This document shows, piece by piece, positions 37,474 to 51,631 of a stretch of 64,000 nucleotides of DNA (the first letter of the stretch is position 1; each line of letters starts with the position of its first letter). A program made the translations under genes and the position numbers. Location of the stretch: the NCBI RefSeq assembly GCF_040412425.1, contig NC_089753.1:45632929-45696928 (forward strand), in the 5' to 3' direction. Source of the DNA: Macrobrachium rosenbergii. Lineage: Eukaryota > Arthropoda > Malacostraca > Decapoda > Palaemonidae. The notes below the pieces were generated by a model. That model was not told where the DNA came from, ran no database searches, and saw only the letters and a program-made list of their open reading frames with translations.

Positions 37474-39541
37474 TTGCAAAACATGGAAAAGTTTATCATA
37501 AGAAAACGCAAGCGACTTGATGACACTGACAGCAGCAGAGATGGAGTGGAAGTTGATAATGATTCACAAGGTATACGTGTCAAAGACACTGGACTTGAAG
37601 CAAGATTAACTACTGAAAGCCAGCCTTCTTGTTCATATCCGATAGTGGAAAGTGAAGTGACGCTTCAAAGTGAGATTATTTGTGCAGGTCCTAGCAGGGA
37701 AAGTGAAGTGACAGCTGAAATCTTGTCCAGTCCTTCAGGTCCAAGGGTGGCCTCAGCACAAACATAGCAGCAAGGACATCGGCATTAAATCATTTCGCTT
37801 GTATAATGAGAGTTATCTAGAACTTCGGTTTACTTGCTGTGATGACGAGTTTGGTCCAAGACCAAAGTACATTGTTTGTGGCATTGTGCTGTCAAATGAA
37901 TCTATGACTCCTATGAAAATGAAAAGACATTTAACAACAAAACATAAGCACCTCTCTCAGAAACCTGTGGATTACTTTAAAAGACTTTTGAAAGATAACA
38001 AACAACAAAGGCTTAGGTTTGAGAAAAAAAGTTAAGGTAGCAGAAAAAACACAGAAAGCAAGTTATTTAGTGGCGGAGCAGACGGCAAAACATATGAAAC
38101 CTCATTCAGTTGCAGAGTCATATTTTCGCCCAACTTATTGTGCTGTAGTGAAAACTTTGTTTGGTGGTGAGGCTGAAAAAGAAGTAAAAAAAAATACCTC
38201 TCTCGGACGACACTATTGGTAGACAAATCAAGGAAATGTCGTCTGACATTGAAAAGACTGTCAATGAGCTTATGAAAGATAAAATGTATGTTCTGCAAGC
38301 AGGCGAGTCAACTGATATTGGAGGTATATCCCAATTACTAGTGTTCATCAGATATGTTGCTGATAATAAAATAACTGAACAATTTTTGTGCTGCAAAGAA
38401 CTTGTGCAAACTTCAGGACAGGACATATTCTCCTCAGTAGCAGAATATTTGAAAGAAATGGGACTGACGTGGAAATTATGTGTGGGAATTTGCACAGATG
38501 GTTGTCCATCTATGGTGGGATCAGTAGAAGGTTTCGTGTCATTAGTGCAGAAGGAAACCCCACACCTGGTTACAACACATTGTTTCTTACATCGTGAAAA
38601 TTTTAGTGCAAAGACACTTGGACAGGAATTAAAGCTTGTGCTTGAAAGTGTTGTAAAGATGCTAAACTTCATAAAGAGCAGACCAAAGCAGACAAGACTG
38701 TTTTCCATTCTCTGTGAAGACATGGGATCTGCCCACGAAGGCCTTCTCCTGCATATAGAGGTCAGGTGGCTATCAAGAGGCAAAGTGTTGTCGAGAGTAC
38801 ATGAACTGAGACAGGAAATGATAGTTTTCTTTACTCTTCAGGGAAAACCGGAATTTTGTGAACTACTGGCTGATGAAATTTGGAGCGCAAAGTTATGCTA
38901 CCTGGCGGATATATTTGAACATCTAAACAAGGTTAATACTAGTATGCAAGGGAAGAATGAAAATATGTTAACATCATCAGACAAAATAAAGGGCTTGCTG
39001 GAGAAAATAAGGCATTGGCAAGATAGGGTGAGTGATGGCAATGCTGATATGTTTCTAAAGACTGCTGAAGCTAAATATACAGACATCATTCCAGTCATCA
39101 AGGAGCACCTTGAAATTCTGGAATGGAACATTGAAAAATATTTCCCTTATATATCTGCTGATCAATATGATTGAGTAAGAAAATCCTTTCATCCATGATC
39201 CCTCAAGCAAGCCACAACTTAGTATCCTTGAAGAAGAGGAACTAATTAACATCCGTAATGACCGCACGCTAAAACTGGAGTACTTGGATATGTCAATAGA
39301 AAGCTTTTGGATAAGATTTGAAAAGGAACACCCTCATATAGCCCTAAAAGCCCAGAAAATATTGCTGCAGTTCTCGACCTCATATCTGTGTGAACTAGGA
39401 TTTTCAACACTCACAAACGTCAAAACTAAGAAGAGGTCTAGATTGCTGAGTGTTGAAGAGGAAATGAGAGTGTGCCTGTTCAGTGTCCCTCCTAACATCG
39501 AAAGGATATGCAAATCCAGACAGACGCAAGGGTCCCATTAA
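37474..39541 (+). pseudogene. hAT transposase pseudogene (ZBED5/SCAND3-like)
   Basis: Segments in order: 37,474-37,767 N-terminus (MEKFIIRKRKRLDDTDSSRD); 37,799-38,035 degenerate BED-type finger (YNESYLELRF, VLSNESMTPMKMKRHLTTKH; the usual first Cys of the finger is Tyr); 38,019-38,222 linker with KVAEKTQKASYLVAEQTAKH; 38,236-39,174 catalytic core with ESTDIGG and CTDGCPSMVG acid residues and EVRWLSRGKVL; then a TGA in place of the usual Trp of QYDW; and 39,284-39,541 hATC dimerisation region (SFWIRFEKEHPHIALKAQK, STSYLCELGFSTLTNVKTKK). At least three frameshifts and one nonsense change, so inactive. Old enough to decay, yet only in module 2. Confidence 0.9.
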
Positions 39542-39629
39542 TCAAGTATGTTTAATCTACAACTGGAATGTATGTTGTACATCATTCCCATGTGCTCATT
39601 AATTCATTCATATAGGCTATAATAGAAAA

Positions 39630-39710
39630 AAATAATATTAATAATAATAAGATTATTATTATTAATGAAAACAATAATAATAATAATAATAATAATAATA
39701 ATTATTATTA

Positions 39711-39752
<42 letters not shown>
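39630..39752. repeat. (AAT)n/(ATT)n hairpin-forming tract
   Basis: AAT triplets run directly into ATT triplets, so the tract can fold on itself. It lies in the 3' part of the hAT element. Confidence 0.85.
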
Positions 39753-39753
<1 letters not shown>

Positions 39754-39972
39754 GGTATTACTTCATTATCATAACCATTACACATGTGTGCACATATATT
39801 TGAACTAACATTATGGGTAGCCCTACATAGTGTGTACCTTTCTGTCAGTTGAATATGTAGCAGGCTTACATAATAATAGTTATAATTACACTGACTAAAT
39901 AGTTGATGCGCCGACAAATTCCAGGATATATCATTAATGCGCCACTAAGCAATAAAGGTTGAGAACCTCTGA

Positions 39973-40073
<101 letters not shown>

Positions 40074-40236
40074 AATTATGCACAAACGAGCTGAGCTGAC
40101 CATAATCACAGGAAAGCCACATATATATCTAATAAAAGTGAATCTAAAACCTACATAACCCCCATTCCTATTTTACCATATTTTTCTCGATCTAGGGCGT
40201 TGCCATTGCATAAAAGGACTGAAATCACGGGCAAAA

Positions 40237-40880
40237 AAAGTGATGAAATCACAAAATGGGTAGCAAAGCCCAGCCACAAGAGATAGATATGGAGGTCAGT
40301 GGATACAAAAGAAGGTGTAGGGCATAGGGCTTTACTCCGAGACCTGATAAATTATGATGAAAGCAAAAAGTAGAAGTAGGAGTCTTTTGCAATCAGCATA
40401 GAAAAGTGTCATTATAATATGCACAACGCTAACCACACCTGAAGAGATAGACACTGGCACTTCTTCAAGCAATATAATTTGAAGACATATAGCAAATGTA
40501 TCCACTCAGAAGTGTACGATGATATAAATGCAAAGCTTCTTTGTGGGTAACACTTTTTTTCTTATTTTTGTTCTTAGTCGTCAAGCATAATACAGGCGAA
40601 CTCATTTCAATTGCTGCTGTTGCAGAGACTAGAGTAATGTTCAACAGAAACCTGGGCAGGGTCAGCATTGGTTCATCCAAACCGAAGCCTATTCAATATG
40701 TGTATTATAATGGCACTTGTTTTCTATACTGATTGAGAAAAAACTCCTACTTCTACTGCTCGCTTTCATCATAATTTATTAGGTTGTGGAGTAAAGCCCT
40801 ACATCCTACCCCTTCCTTTCTATTCCCAGACCTCAATATCTGTCTCCTGTGGCTGGGCTTTACAACCTTTTTTGTGATTT
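40237..40880. repeat. Foldback (inverted repeat) upstream of S1, module 3
   Basis: Third copy: left arm about 40,237-40,415, right arm about 40,688-40,880. It is closer to the module 2 copy than to module 1, sharing the T-rich loop insertion around 40,550. Presence in all three modules at one position relative to S1 shows it was part of the ancestral module. Confidence 0.75.
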
Positions 40881-40933
40881 CATTATCATTTTTGCATGTG
40901 ATTCTACTAATTCTGTTGCTTCATCTTCCTCAG

Positions 40934-43900
40934 GAGGCTCATCTTCATCTGGAACTTCAACTGATTCTACAACATTAGCTGGGTCAACTTCTACAGATGA
41001 TGCTACTAGCTCAGCTGGCTCAGCTTCTTCAGGAGGATCTATTAGTTCTGCTGGCTCAACTTCTTCAAGATCTACTAATTCTGCTCGATTAACTTCTACA
41101 AAAGGACCTAGTAGTTCTCCTGGATCGACATCTTTAGGGGGATATAGTAATTCTCTTGGATCAATGCCTTCAGGGGTATCTAGCAGTTTTCCTGTATCAT
41201 TATCTTCAGAAGAGTCGAGTAGTTCTCCTGGACTGACATCTTCAAGGGGATCTAGTAAATATCCTGGATCGACATCTTCTAGGGGATCTAGTAGTTCTCC
41301 TGCATCAAAATCTTCAGGGGGATTTAGTAGTTCTCCTGGATCAACAACTTCCGGAGGAAATAGTAGTTCTTCTGGATCGATATCGTCAGGGGGATCTAGT
41401 AGTTCTCCTGGATCAGAATCTACAGTGGGACTTAGTAATTCTCCTGGATCAACATATTTAGAGGGATCTAACAGTTCTCCTGAATCAACATTCACTGGGG
41501 GATCTAGTAGTTCTACTGGATCGACACCTTCAGGGAGATCTGGTAGTTCTCCTGGATCAATATATTCAAGGGGATCTAATAGTTCTCCTGGCTCGACATC
41601 TTGGAGTTCTCCAGGATCAACATCTTCAGGTGGATCTAGTAGTTCTTATGGATCAATAGTTCTCCTGGAGACACCTTCAGGGGATCTGGTAGTTCTCCTG
41701 GATCAATGTCTTCAATATCTTCTGGATCAACATATTCAGTGGGATCTAGTGGTTCTCCGGGAAAGACACCTTCAGGGGAATCTAGCAGTTTTCCTGGATC
41801 AATATCTTCAGGAGGATCTAGTAGTTCCCCTGGATCGGCACCTTCAAGGGAATCTAGTAGTTCTCATGGATCAATATCTTCAGGGGGATCTAGTAGTTCT
41901 TCTGGATCAATATATTCAGGAGGATCTAGTAGTTCTTCGGGAAAGGCACCTTCAGGGGGATCTAGTAGTTCTTCTGGATTGACACATTCAGGGAGATCTA
42001 GTATTTCTCCTGGATCAATATCTTCAGGGGATTGAGTTCTTCTGGACATTCAGGGGATCTAGAAGTTCTCTGGGAAAGACATTTCTAGTAGGTTTCCTGG
42101 CATCAATATCTTCAGGGGATCTAGTAGTTCTTCTGGATCAATATATTCTGGGGGATCTATTAGCTCTCCTGGAAACACACCTTCAGGGGGATCTAGTAGT
42201 TCTCCTGCATTAATATCTTCAGGGGGATCTAATGGTTCTCATGGATCAACATCTTCTGGGAGATCTAGTAGTTCTTCTGGATTAATATCTTCAGGGGGAT
42301 CTAAAAGTTCTCCTGGATCTACACCTTCAGGGGGATATATTAGTTCACTTGGATCAACGTCTTCAAAAGAATCTAGTAGTTCTTCTAAATCAATATCTTC
42401 AGGAGGATTTAGCAGTTCACCTGAATCGACAACATCAGGGGGATCTAGTAGTTCTTCTGGATCAATATCTTCAGGGGGATCCAATAGTTCTCCTCTATCG
42501 ACACTTTCAGGGGGGACTAGTAGTTCTCCTGGATCAATATCTTCAAGGGGATTTAGTAGCTCTCCTGGATCAATGTCTTCAAGGGGGTCTAGTAGTTCTC
42601 CTCGATCAATGTCTTCAAGGGGATCTACTAATTCTCCTGAATCGGTGTCTTCAGGAGGATCTAGTAGTTCTCCTGGATTAATGTCTTCAAAGGGATCTAG
42701 TAGTTCTCCTGGATCATTAATGTCTTCAAGGGGATCTAGTAGTTCTCCTGGATCAACGTCTTCAGGGGGATCTAGCAATTCTCCTGGATCAACGTCTTCA
42801 AGGGGATCTAGTAGTTTTCCTGGATCAATGTTTTCAAGGGGCGTTAGTAGATCTCCTGGATCAACATCTTCAAGGGGATCTAGTAGTTCTACTGGATCAA
42901 CGTCTACAGAGGGATTTAGTTCTCCTGGATCAACATCTTCAGGGAGATCTAGTAGTTCTCCTGGATCGACACCTTCAGGGGGATCTAGTAGTTCTTCTGG
43001 ATTGACACATTCAGGGGGATCTAGTATTTCTCCTGGATCAATATCTTCAGGGGGATCTAGTAGTTCTTCTGGATCAATATATTCGGGGGGATCTAGTAGT
43101 TCTCTGGGAAAGACACCTTCAGGGGGATCTAGTAGTTCTTCTGGATCAATATTTTCAGGGGGATCTAGTAGTTCTTCTGGATCAACACCTTCAGGGGGAT
43201 CTAGTAGTTCTCCTGGATCAGTATCTTCAGGGGATTCTAGTAGTTCTTCTGGATCAATATATTCAGTGGGATCTAGTAGTTCTCCTGGAAACACACCTTC
43301 AGGGGGATCTAGTAGTTCTCCTGCATTAATATCTTCAGGGGGATCTAATGGTTCTCATGGATCAACAACTTCAGGGAGATCTAGTAGTTCTTCTGGATTA
43401 ATATCTTCAGGGGGATCTAATAGTTCTCCTGGATCTACACCTTCAGGGGGATATATTAATTCACTTGGATCAACATCTTCAAAAGAATCTAGTAGTTCTT
43501 CTAAATCAATATCTTCAGGGGGATTTAGCAGTTCACCTGGATCGACAACTTCAGGGGGATCTAGTAGTTCTTCTGGATCAATATCTTCAGGGGGATCCAA
43601 TAGTTCTCCTGTATCGACACTTTCAGGGGGGACTAGTAGTTCTCCTGGATCAATATCTTCAAGGGGATCTAGTAGCTCTCCTGGATCAATGTCTTCAAGG
43701 GGGTCTAGTAGTTCTCCTCGATCAATGTCTTCAAGGGGATCTACTAATTCTCCAGAATCAGTGTCTTCAGGAGGATCTAGTAGTTCTCCTGGATTAATTT
43801 CTTCAAGGGGATCTAGTAGTTCTCCTGGATCAACGTCTTCAGGGGGATCTAGCATTTCTCCTGGATCAACGTCTTCAAGGGAATCTAGCAGTTTTCCTGG

Positions 43901-46900
43901 ATCACTGTTTTCAAGGGGCGTTAGTAGATCTCCTGGATCAACATCTTCAAGGGGATCTAGTAGTTCTACTGGATCAACATCTACAGGGGGATCTAGTTCT
44001 CCTGGATCAACATCTTCAGGGAGATCTAGTAGTTCTCCTGGATCGACATCTTCAGGGGGACCTAGTAGTTCTCCTGGATCGACATCTTCAGGGGGACCTA
44101 GTAGTTTTCCTGGATCAACCTCTGCAGAGGGATCTAGTAGTTCTCCTGAATCAATATACTCAAGGGGATCTAGTAGTTCTCCTGAGTCAACGTCTGCAGG
44201 GGGATCTAGTTCTCCTGGATCAACATCTTCAGGGGGATCTAGTAGTCCTCCAGGATCCACATCTTCAGGGGGACCTAGTAGTTCTCCTGGATCAACATCT
44301 TCAGGGGGACGTAGTAATTCTCCTGGATCAATATCTTCAGGGAGATCTAGTATTTCTCCTGTATCATTATCTTCAGAGGGATCTAGTAGTTCTCCCGGAT
44401 CAACAACTTCATGGGGATCGAGTTCTCCAGGATCGACGTCTTCAGGGAGATCTAGTAGTTCTCCTCGAACAACATCTTCAGGGGGATCTAGTAGTTATGG
44501 ATCGACATCATCATATGGATCTAATAGTTCTCCTGGATCAATATCTGCAGGGGGATCTAGTAGTTCTCCTAGATCAACATCTTCAAGCGGATCTATTAGT
44601 CCTCCTGGATCGACATCTTCAAGGGTATCTAGCAACTCTCATGGACCAACCTCTGCAGAGGGATCTAGTAGTTCTCCTGGATCGCCACCTTCAGGGGAGT
44701 CTAGTAGTTCTCCTGGATCAATATCTTCAGGGGGATCCAATAGTTCTCCTGTATCGACACTTTCAGGGGGGACTAGTAGTTCTCCTGGATCAATATCTTC
44801 AAGGGGATCTAGTAGCTCTCCTGGATCAATGTCTTCAAGGGGGTCTAGTGGTTCTTCTCGATCAATGTCTTCAAGGGGATCTACTAATTCTCCTGAATCA
44901 GTGTCTTCAGGAGGATCTAGTAGTTCTCCTGGATTAATGTCTTCAAGGGGATCTAGTAGTTCTCCTGGATCAACATCTTCAGGGGGATCTAGTATTTCTC
45001 CTGGATCAACGTCTTCAAGGAGATCTAGCAGTTTTCCTGGATCAACGTTTTCAAGGGGCGTTAGTAGATATCCTGGATCAATATCTGCAGGGGGATCTAG
45101 TAGTTCTCCTAGATCAACATCTTCAAGCGGATCTAGTAGTCCTCCTGGATCGACATTTTCAAGGGCATCTAGCAACTCTCATGGACCAACCTCTGCAGAG
45201 GGATCTAGTACTTCTCCTGGATCGCCACCTTCAGGGGGGTCTAGTAGTTCTCCTGGATCAATATCTTCAGGGGGATCCAATAGTTCTCCTGTATCGACAC
45301 TTTCATGGGGACTAGTAGTTCTCCTGGATCAATATCTTCAAGGGGATCTAGTAGTTCTCCTGGATCAATGTCTTCAAGGGGGTCTAGTGGTTCTTCTCGA
45401 TCAATGTCTTCAAGGGGATCTAATAATTCTCCTGAATCAGTGTCTTCAGGAGGATCTAGTAGTTCTCCTGGATTAATGTCTTCAAGGGGATCTAGAAGTT
45501 CTCCTGGATCAACGTCTTCAGGGGGATCTAGCATTTCTCCTGGATCAACGTCTTCAAGGGGATCTAGCAGTTTACCTGGATCAACGTTTTCAAGGGGCAT
45601 TAGTAAATCTCCTGGATCAACATCTTCAAGGGGATCTAGTAGTTCTCCTCGAACAACATCTTCAGGGGGATCTAGTAGTTATGGATCGACATCATCATAT
45701 GGATCTAATAGCTCTCCTGGATCAATATCTGCAGGGGGATCTAGTCGTTCTCCTAAATCAACATCTTCAAGCGGATCTAGCAGTCCTCCTGGATCGACAT
45801 CTTCAGGGGCATCTAGCAGCTCTCATGGATCAACCTCTGCAGAGGGATCTAGTAGTTCTCCTGGATCGCCACCTTCGGGGGTCTAGTAGTTCTCCTGGAT
45901 CAATATCTGCCGGGGATTCTGGTAGTTCTCCTGGATTGACATCTTCAAGTGGACCCAGTAGTTCTCCTGGATCGACACCTTCAGAGGGATCTAGTAATTC
46001 TCCTCGATCAACATCTTCTAAGGGATCTAGTAGTTATGGGTCGATATCTTCAGTTAGATCAAGTATTTCTCCTGGATCAATATCTGCAGAGGGATCTAGT
46101 AGTTCTCCTGGATCCATATTTTCAAAGGGATCTAGTAGGTCTCCAGGATCGACGTCTTCAGGGGGATCTAGTAGTTCTCCTCGATCAACATCTTCAGGGG
46201 GATCTAGTAGCTATGGATCGAGATCTTTAGGTGGATCTAGTAGCTCTCCTGGATCAATTTCTGTAGGGGGATTTAGTAGTTCTCCTGGATCAACATCTTC
46301 AATCGGATCTAGTAGTTCTCATGGAACGACATCTTCAGGGGGATCTAGTAGTTCCCTTGGATCGACGTCTCCAGGGGAATCTAGTAGTTCTCCTGGATCA
46401 ACATCTTCAGGGGGATCTAGTAGTTCTCCTGGAACAATATCTGCAGGGGATTCTAGTAGTTCTCCTGGATCGACATCTTCAAGCGGATCTAGTAGTTCTT
46501 CTGGATTGACATCTTCAGGGGGATCTAGTAGTTCTTCTGGATCAATATCTTCAGGGGGATTTACTGGTTCTCCTGGATCAATATCTTCAGGGGGATCTAA
46601 TAGTTCTCCTGGATCAATGTCTTCAAGGGGATCTAGTAGTTCTCCTGGATCAATGTCTTCATTGGGATCTAGTAGTTCTCCTGGATCAATATATTCAGGG
46701 GGATCTAGTAGATCTCCTGGGTCGACATCTTCAGGGGGATCTAGTAGTTCTCCTGGATCGACATCTTCAGGGGGATCTAGTAGTTCTTCTGGATCAATAT
46801 CCTCAGGGAGATCTAGTAGTTCTCCTGGATCAATATCTGCAGAGGGATCCAGTAGTTCTCCTGGACAGACATCTTCAGGGGGATCTAGTAGTTCTCCTGG

Positions 46901-47583
46901 ATCGACGTCTCCTGGGGGATCTATTAGTTCTCATGGATCAACATCTTCAGGGGGATCTAGTAGTTCTCCTAGAACAATATCTGCAGGGGATTCTAGTAGT
47001 TCTCCTGAATCGACATCTTCAAGCGGATCTAGTATTTCTTCTGGATTAACATCTTCAGGGGGATCTAGTAGTTCTTCTGTATCAATATCTTCAGAGGGTT
47101 TTAGTAGTTCTCCTGGATCGACACCTTCAGGGGGAACAAGTAGTTCTCCTGGATCAATATCTTCAGGGGGATCTAATAGTTCTCCTGGATCAATGTCTTC
47201 AAGGGGATCTAGTAGTTCTCCTGGATCAATGTCTTCGGGGGGATCTAGTAGTTCTCTTGGATCAACACCTTCAGGGGGATCTAGTAGTTCTGGATCGACA
47301 TCTTCAGGTGGATCTAGTTCTGGATCAATATCTTCAGAGGGATCTAGTAGTTCTCCTGAATCGATATCTTCTGGGGGAACTAGTAGTTCTCCTGGCTCGA
47401 TATATTCAGGGGGATCTAGTAGTTCTCCTAGATCGACATCTTCAGGGGGATCTAGTATTTCTCCTGGATCAACATCTTCAGGAGGATCTAGTAGTTCTCC
47501 CGGATCAATGTCTTCAAGGGGATCTAGTAGTTCTCCTCGATCAACATCTTCAGGAGGATCCACAAGTTCAATCTCGTCTACAG
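40934..47583 (+). CDS. Exon S1 of module 3: largest Ser/Gly/Pro-rich repeat exon
   Basis: About 185 units of the 36-bp repeat between the same acceptor (TTCCTCAG before GAGGC) and donor (ACAG|GTTAGA). Long open stretches in the Ser/Gly frame are 40934-41650, 42573-45304, 45305-45880 and about 45880-47583. Breaks lie at about 41,650-41,710 and 42,030-42,110 (garbled units), a one-base loss at about 45,307 (TCATGGGG for TCAGGGGGG), and a short loss near 45,878. Net length is 3n+2. Growth relative to modules 1 and 2 comes partly from higher-order copying of a ~0.4-0.5 kb block. No CC or S2 exon follows in this window, so this copy may be non-functional or may splice to exons elsewhere. Confidence 0.55.
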
Positions 47584-49707
47584 GTTAGATAAGAAAATAG
47601 AAACAAGTCTTTCAAGGGCTGATATTATATTCAGCATAAGAGAAAGATCAAGTACCTAACTGTTTCGAATTAGACCTATCCCCTGGCCAAATGTATAAAT
47701 AGCATCTTGTCAGTTTAATTGTTTAATTTAGGTTATAAAACATGGTTTATGACTTACGATTTAATGTTATTCTGGAAAACGCAATATGGCAAAAAGTACT
47801 TAACTCTTTCCTTCCACCCCAAAAATTATTTGTGTAAACAAGTGTTACATCTGCAGACTATAATGATAATAAAAATACATTTGACACCTCTTTTATTCTC
47901 AAAAACTAATTTGCACAAATGCTTACCCTCAATGTTCGCTTTTGCTCACTGGATATCTCTGCATAAATCAAAATTTTTCTCTGAACCATCCTCACATAAG
48001 GAACAATAACTGCATAAATTTCACATTGTATACACGTGACTATATATTTAAAAATAAGTCTACACCACTATTTCATGAAGGCTCACGATAACAAAAACTC
48101 TAAAAGTGAACCCTATTTTCGTACGATGATGTCTTCTTGGAACTATACTGCGTATCATAAAATGAATCAAAGTATGTCCAACGCAAAAAGTGTATTACCT
48201 TCATGCGTTTAATTTGTCGATTAAGAATAACCCTGCTAATTATATTCCGCAAGGTTATCATCACCTAAATGGTACAAGCTTTTCCTCACAGGTAAAAAAT
48301 AAATCATCCATTACTTTATAGAAATAGCAATGTACCAAATAAAATTACATAAAAATTCTCAATTAAAAGAATAATGTACGTATCTGTGAGAGCCATTCAA
48401 CAAAAATATACTCGTTTTAATGCAGATTCCAAGAACTTTCTGGACACAGAGTTTTTAAATCTTGTAATTAGGCTATACTACTAATTTTCAGTGTTATTAT
48501 ATGAAGTGACATACAGAGTGAATATTTTCAACGCTGATTTGAATGACTCAAACCCGATACAATAAAGAAAACAAAGTCTGTTATTGGTTAATTCATTCTG
48601 CCTGTCATTTTTACCACAATATAATTTTACAGCTTTATTGTAGCTAGTAGGTATTCAAAATATGAGCCAGATAATACAAGTCCCTACAATTTTTCTAAAA
48701 TTCTGTATTCGTTATCTACGAACACTGAAGAGCATGCACAGATTTTTTATTAATATGATGTCCCGAAAAACACTGTACCTAAGTTAAATTATTTGTTGGT
48801 TTGCAATGCCCTATAAATTTACACTGAAATAGTTCGCATCTGAAGAGGGCAAGCAACCATCTATTTCCATCGGGTCTCCTTTAAATTTCTTCTACGAGGT
48901 TTTATTACTCCTCCATCTTAGGTACAGTATCCATTATATAAATATCAGAGGATTGGTTATACAGGGTTACCCCTTATCATTTCAAGCATTTGTTTATCGA
49001 ATTTTCCTTTCAAAATAAACTTACAATCACAAATACACAATTTACTAAATTCCAAAATTTGACTGAATCTGACCGATAGATCCATTCTAGTTCATTTTCA
49101 TATTGAGACATTCTAATATCGATTCAATAAGAATTTTGTGATAAGGAAAGTGTTTTTTCTACTAGGTAAATTTCATTAGCCTAACAACGGCGAAAGCAAT
49201 TTTATAAGATATTTTGAGAGCATACAAGACAAATGCATACGGAGCTAATTTTACGTCTCAAAGGATTATTTTCTTTATAAAACTTTGGAAATCTAAATGC
49301 AATGACTACCATTACTTCATCCAGGAGGCTCATATCCGGTTTCGTGTAATTACCACTACCATTAATAAATTTCCTGTTTTGAGACATAAGTTACCTTAAC
49401 CATTAATACTGTGGTACCTGATACATCTAGCCTGGTGATGTGAATCATTTCATCTCCTCTCATCCAGTCGATGCATTGCTGAACAGTTTATGGAAATTAA
49501 TCGTAAGAGGAAATTTTAGTCCTTTCACATCCAAAACATGATATGTAAGGGTCACTGAGTTTCCCAAAGGAAAAACGTTAGAAGGCTCTTAACAAAGCAT
49601 TGTGCACAGTTCAAATAGCAAAAGGATAGACCATACCCTAAAGCACAGTCAACTTCTTCACAAACATTTTTACTACACAAATTCACCACACAGTCTTTTC
49701 TTGCCAT

Positions 49708-49986
49708 TTGCATCCAGTCGATTTCCTAAATGAGTTTCTTCAGTTCTTTTCATTTCGTTTCAATGCTAGACTGTTCGTCTCTGTACACAAATTTCCATAT
49801 ATTTCTTCTAATAATGCAGCCTTACACGCTTACCGTATTGAATTGTGGAAAGCACTTTTGGTCGGTAATAATTATCTAAAGAATGCCTTTTTCGTTTTTT
49901 GTGATTTCTATATGTTTTTCCAAGACAAGGGTACTAAGTTCTTTGAAAGATTCTTTGTTGTAAATTCTCTGGGGAAGTCGCAGTAA
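49708..49986 (+). pseudogene. Conserved fossil ORF (FLNEFLQFF fragment), module 3
   Basis: Longest version of this fragment, 92 codons from ATG to the stop after VVNSLGKSQ. It has lost the stop seen after KNAF in modules 1 and 2 and reads through FYMFFQDKGTKFFERFFVV. It is probably closest to the ancestral reading frame. Unrecognised family. Confidence 0.32.
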
Positions 49987-51631
49987 TGACTTCGGGAGAT
50001 TTTGACACCACCTTGGAAACCTGAGGTGACTTCTTGAAGGGCATGTAAAAAACACTATCTTGAAGCAAATTATTATGTTTATATAGCAAGGACAGGATAC
50101 TCTATAACAAAATAACACCGGACCCCCGTTATATATTACCCAGATCATTAGGATAACAATATGATATAAAATATAAAGGTAAATGGCCAAGAAGAAAGTG
50201 ACACACAAATTGCCTTAACTCTAACGCATTTTCAAGAGAATTACATGGAATGGAACAAAATATTACAAAGACTATTTTACAAATCAAAACTAAGATTATA
50301 AAGGTATAACAATTTTAATTACCTTTGTATGCATTCAAATGGTTATAAATGCCTTAAGAGTAAAAGTGAATGATTTTAAACTGTTGTGTCACGTCTATGG
50401 CAGAAAAATTCCCCTCTGACTCAATAACCACATCACTGAATTCTGCATACACCTTATATAATCCTTCTGCTTTGGCATCTTTCAGCATAATTCATTTCCT
50501 GTAGAGCTTCCCTAAAAAAAACAAAATTTTTTCCTGATTACATTTATGGCTACACTTTTAATCCCACAATTAGATAATACTCATACATACCATAAACCAA
50601 ATGTATACCTTAATCAGGAAAAACGTAAACCATCAACCACATCCTTTGAAGACAATTAACAAACTCGAAAGTACTAAAGAAAATAATGGAAATCACTAAA
50701 CACATACAATATTATTCATAATGAAGGTCTGATCACACTTTCATAAACATATCTGCGACTTTGAAATATAAAAGCAAAATGTTCACATAACACGTTCAAA
50801 GTATAATTCAAAACGATTTAGATCTTTATAAGTACCTCTTCAAATAAATAGTGAGGAAAGTATATTGACAAACACAAACAACATACCTGAAAACATCCAA
50901 GAAATACCAATTGATATTAAATTCGCTAATTACTGGGGTGTATATAATCTCATACATTTACATACACATCAGCCTTTCACAAATACCGAAGACAGGATGT
51001 CAAATGACTTAATATAGTATATGCAGCTCGCACTTACTGGCACACAACACCTTGCCATTAACGGGTGTTCCCCACTTTGCAAGGGCCTTCAGCAATCATC
51101 GCTTGCACTAGTGAATTGGTATAATTACAGCTACTTATGTAAATCGCTATTAGACTGGCAAGGATAGGATACACTAAAGAAAAAGAGCATATGACCATCG
51201 TTATATATTACTCAGATCAGTAGGATAACAACGTGATATAAAATATAAAGGTAAATGGCCAGGAAGAAAGTGACACAACAAACTGCCTTTACTCCAAGGC
51301 ATTTAAAAGAGAATTACATGGAATGGAACAAAATATTACAAAGAAGACTATTTTACAAATCAAAACTAAGATTATAAAGGGTATGTATATATAACAATTT
51401 TAATTATCTTTGTATGCCAAATGGTTATACAGCCCTTAAGAGTAAAAGTTCAGGAATTTAAACTGTTGTGTTACCCCTATGCCAGAAAAATTCCCCTCTT
51501 ACTCAGTAACCACATCATTGAATTCTGCATACACCTTTTTATAATCCTTCCGCTTAGGCATATTTCAGCATAATTCATTTCCTGTACAACTTCCCCTAAA
51601 AAAAAAAAAATTCCTGATTACATTTATGGCT

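Larger units (their letters stand above)
37064..39971 (+). mobile_element. hAT transposon (ZBED-type transposase), degenerate
   Basis: 2.9 kb element inside the (TA)n tract that closes module 2. Terminal inverted repeats: CAGTGATTCTCAACC at the left end; the right end ends GGTTGAGAACCTCTG, its complement with two mismatches. The CAG start is typical of hAT. Flanking 8-mers are ATATATAT and ATGCATAT, consistent with but not proof of an 8-bp target duplication in TA sequence. Inside are remains of a hAT transposase in three frames, internal TA/GT microsatellites and an AAT/ATT hairpin-forming tract (39,630-39,752). Confidence 0.9.

Noticed and set aside
38118..38783. 221-codon minus-strand ORF
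   Set aside because: Antisense shadow of the hAT transposase core on the plus strand.
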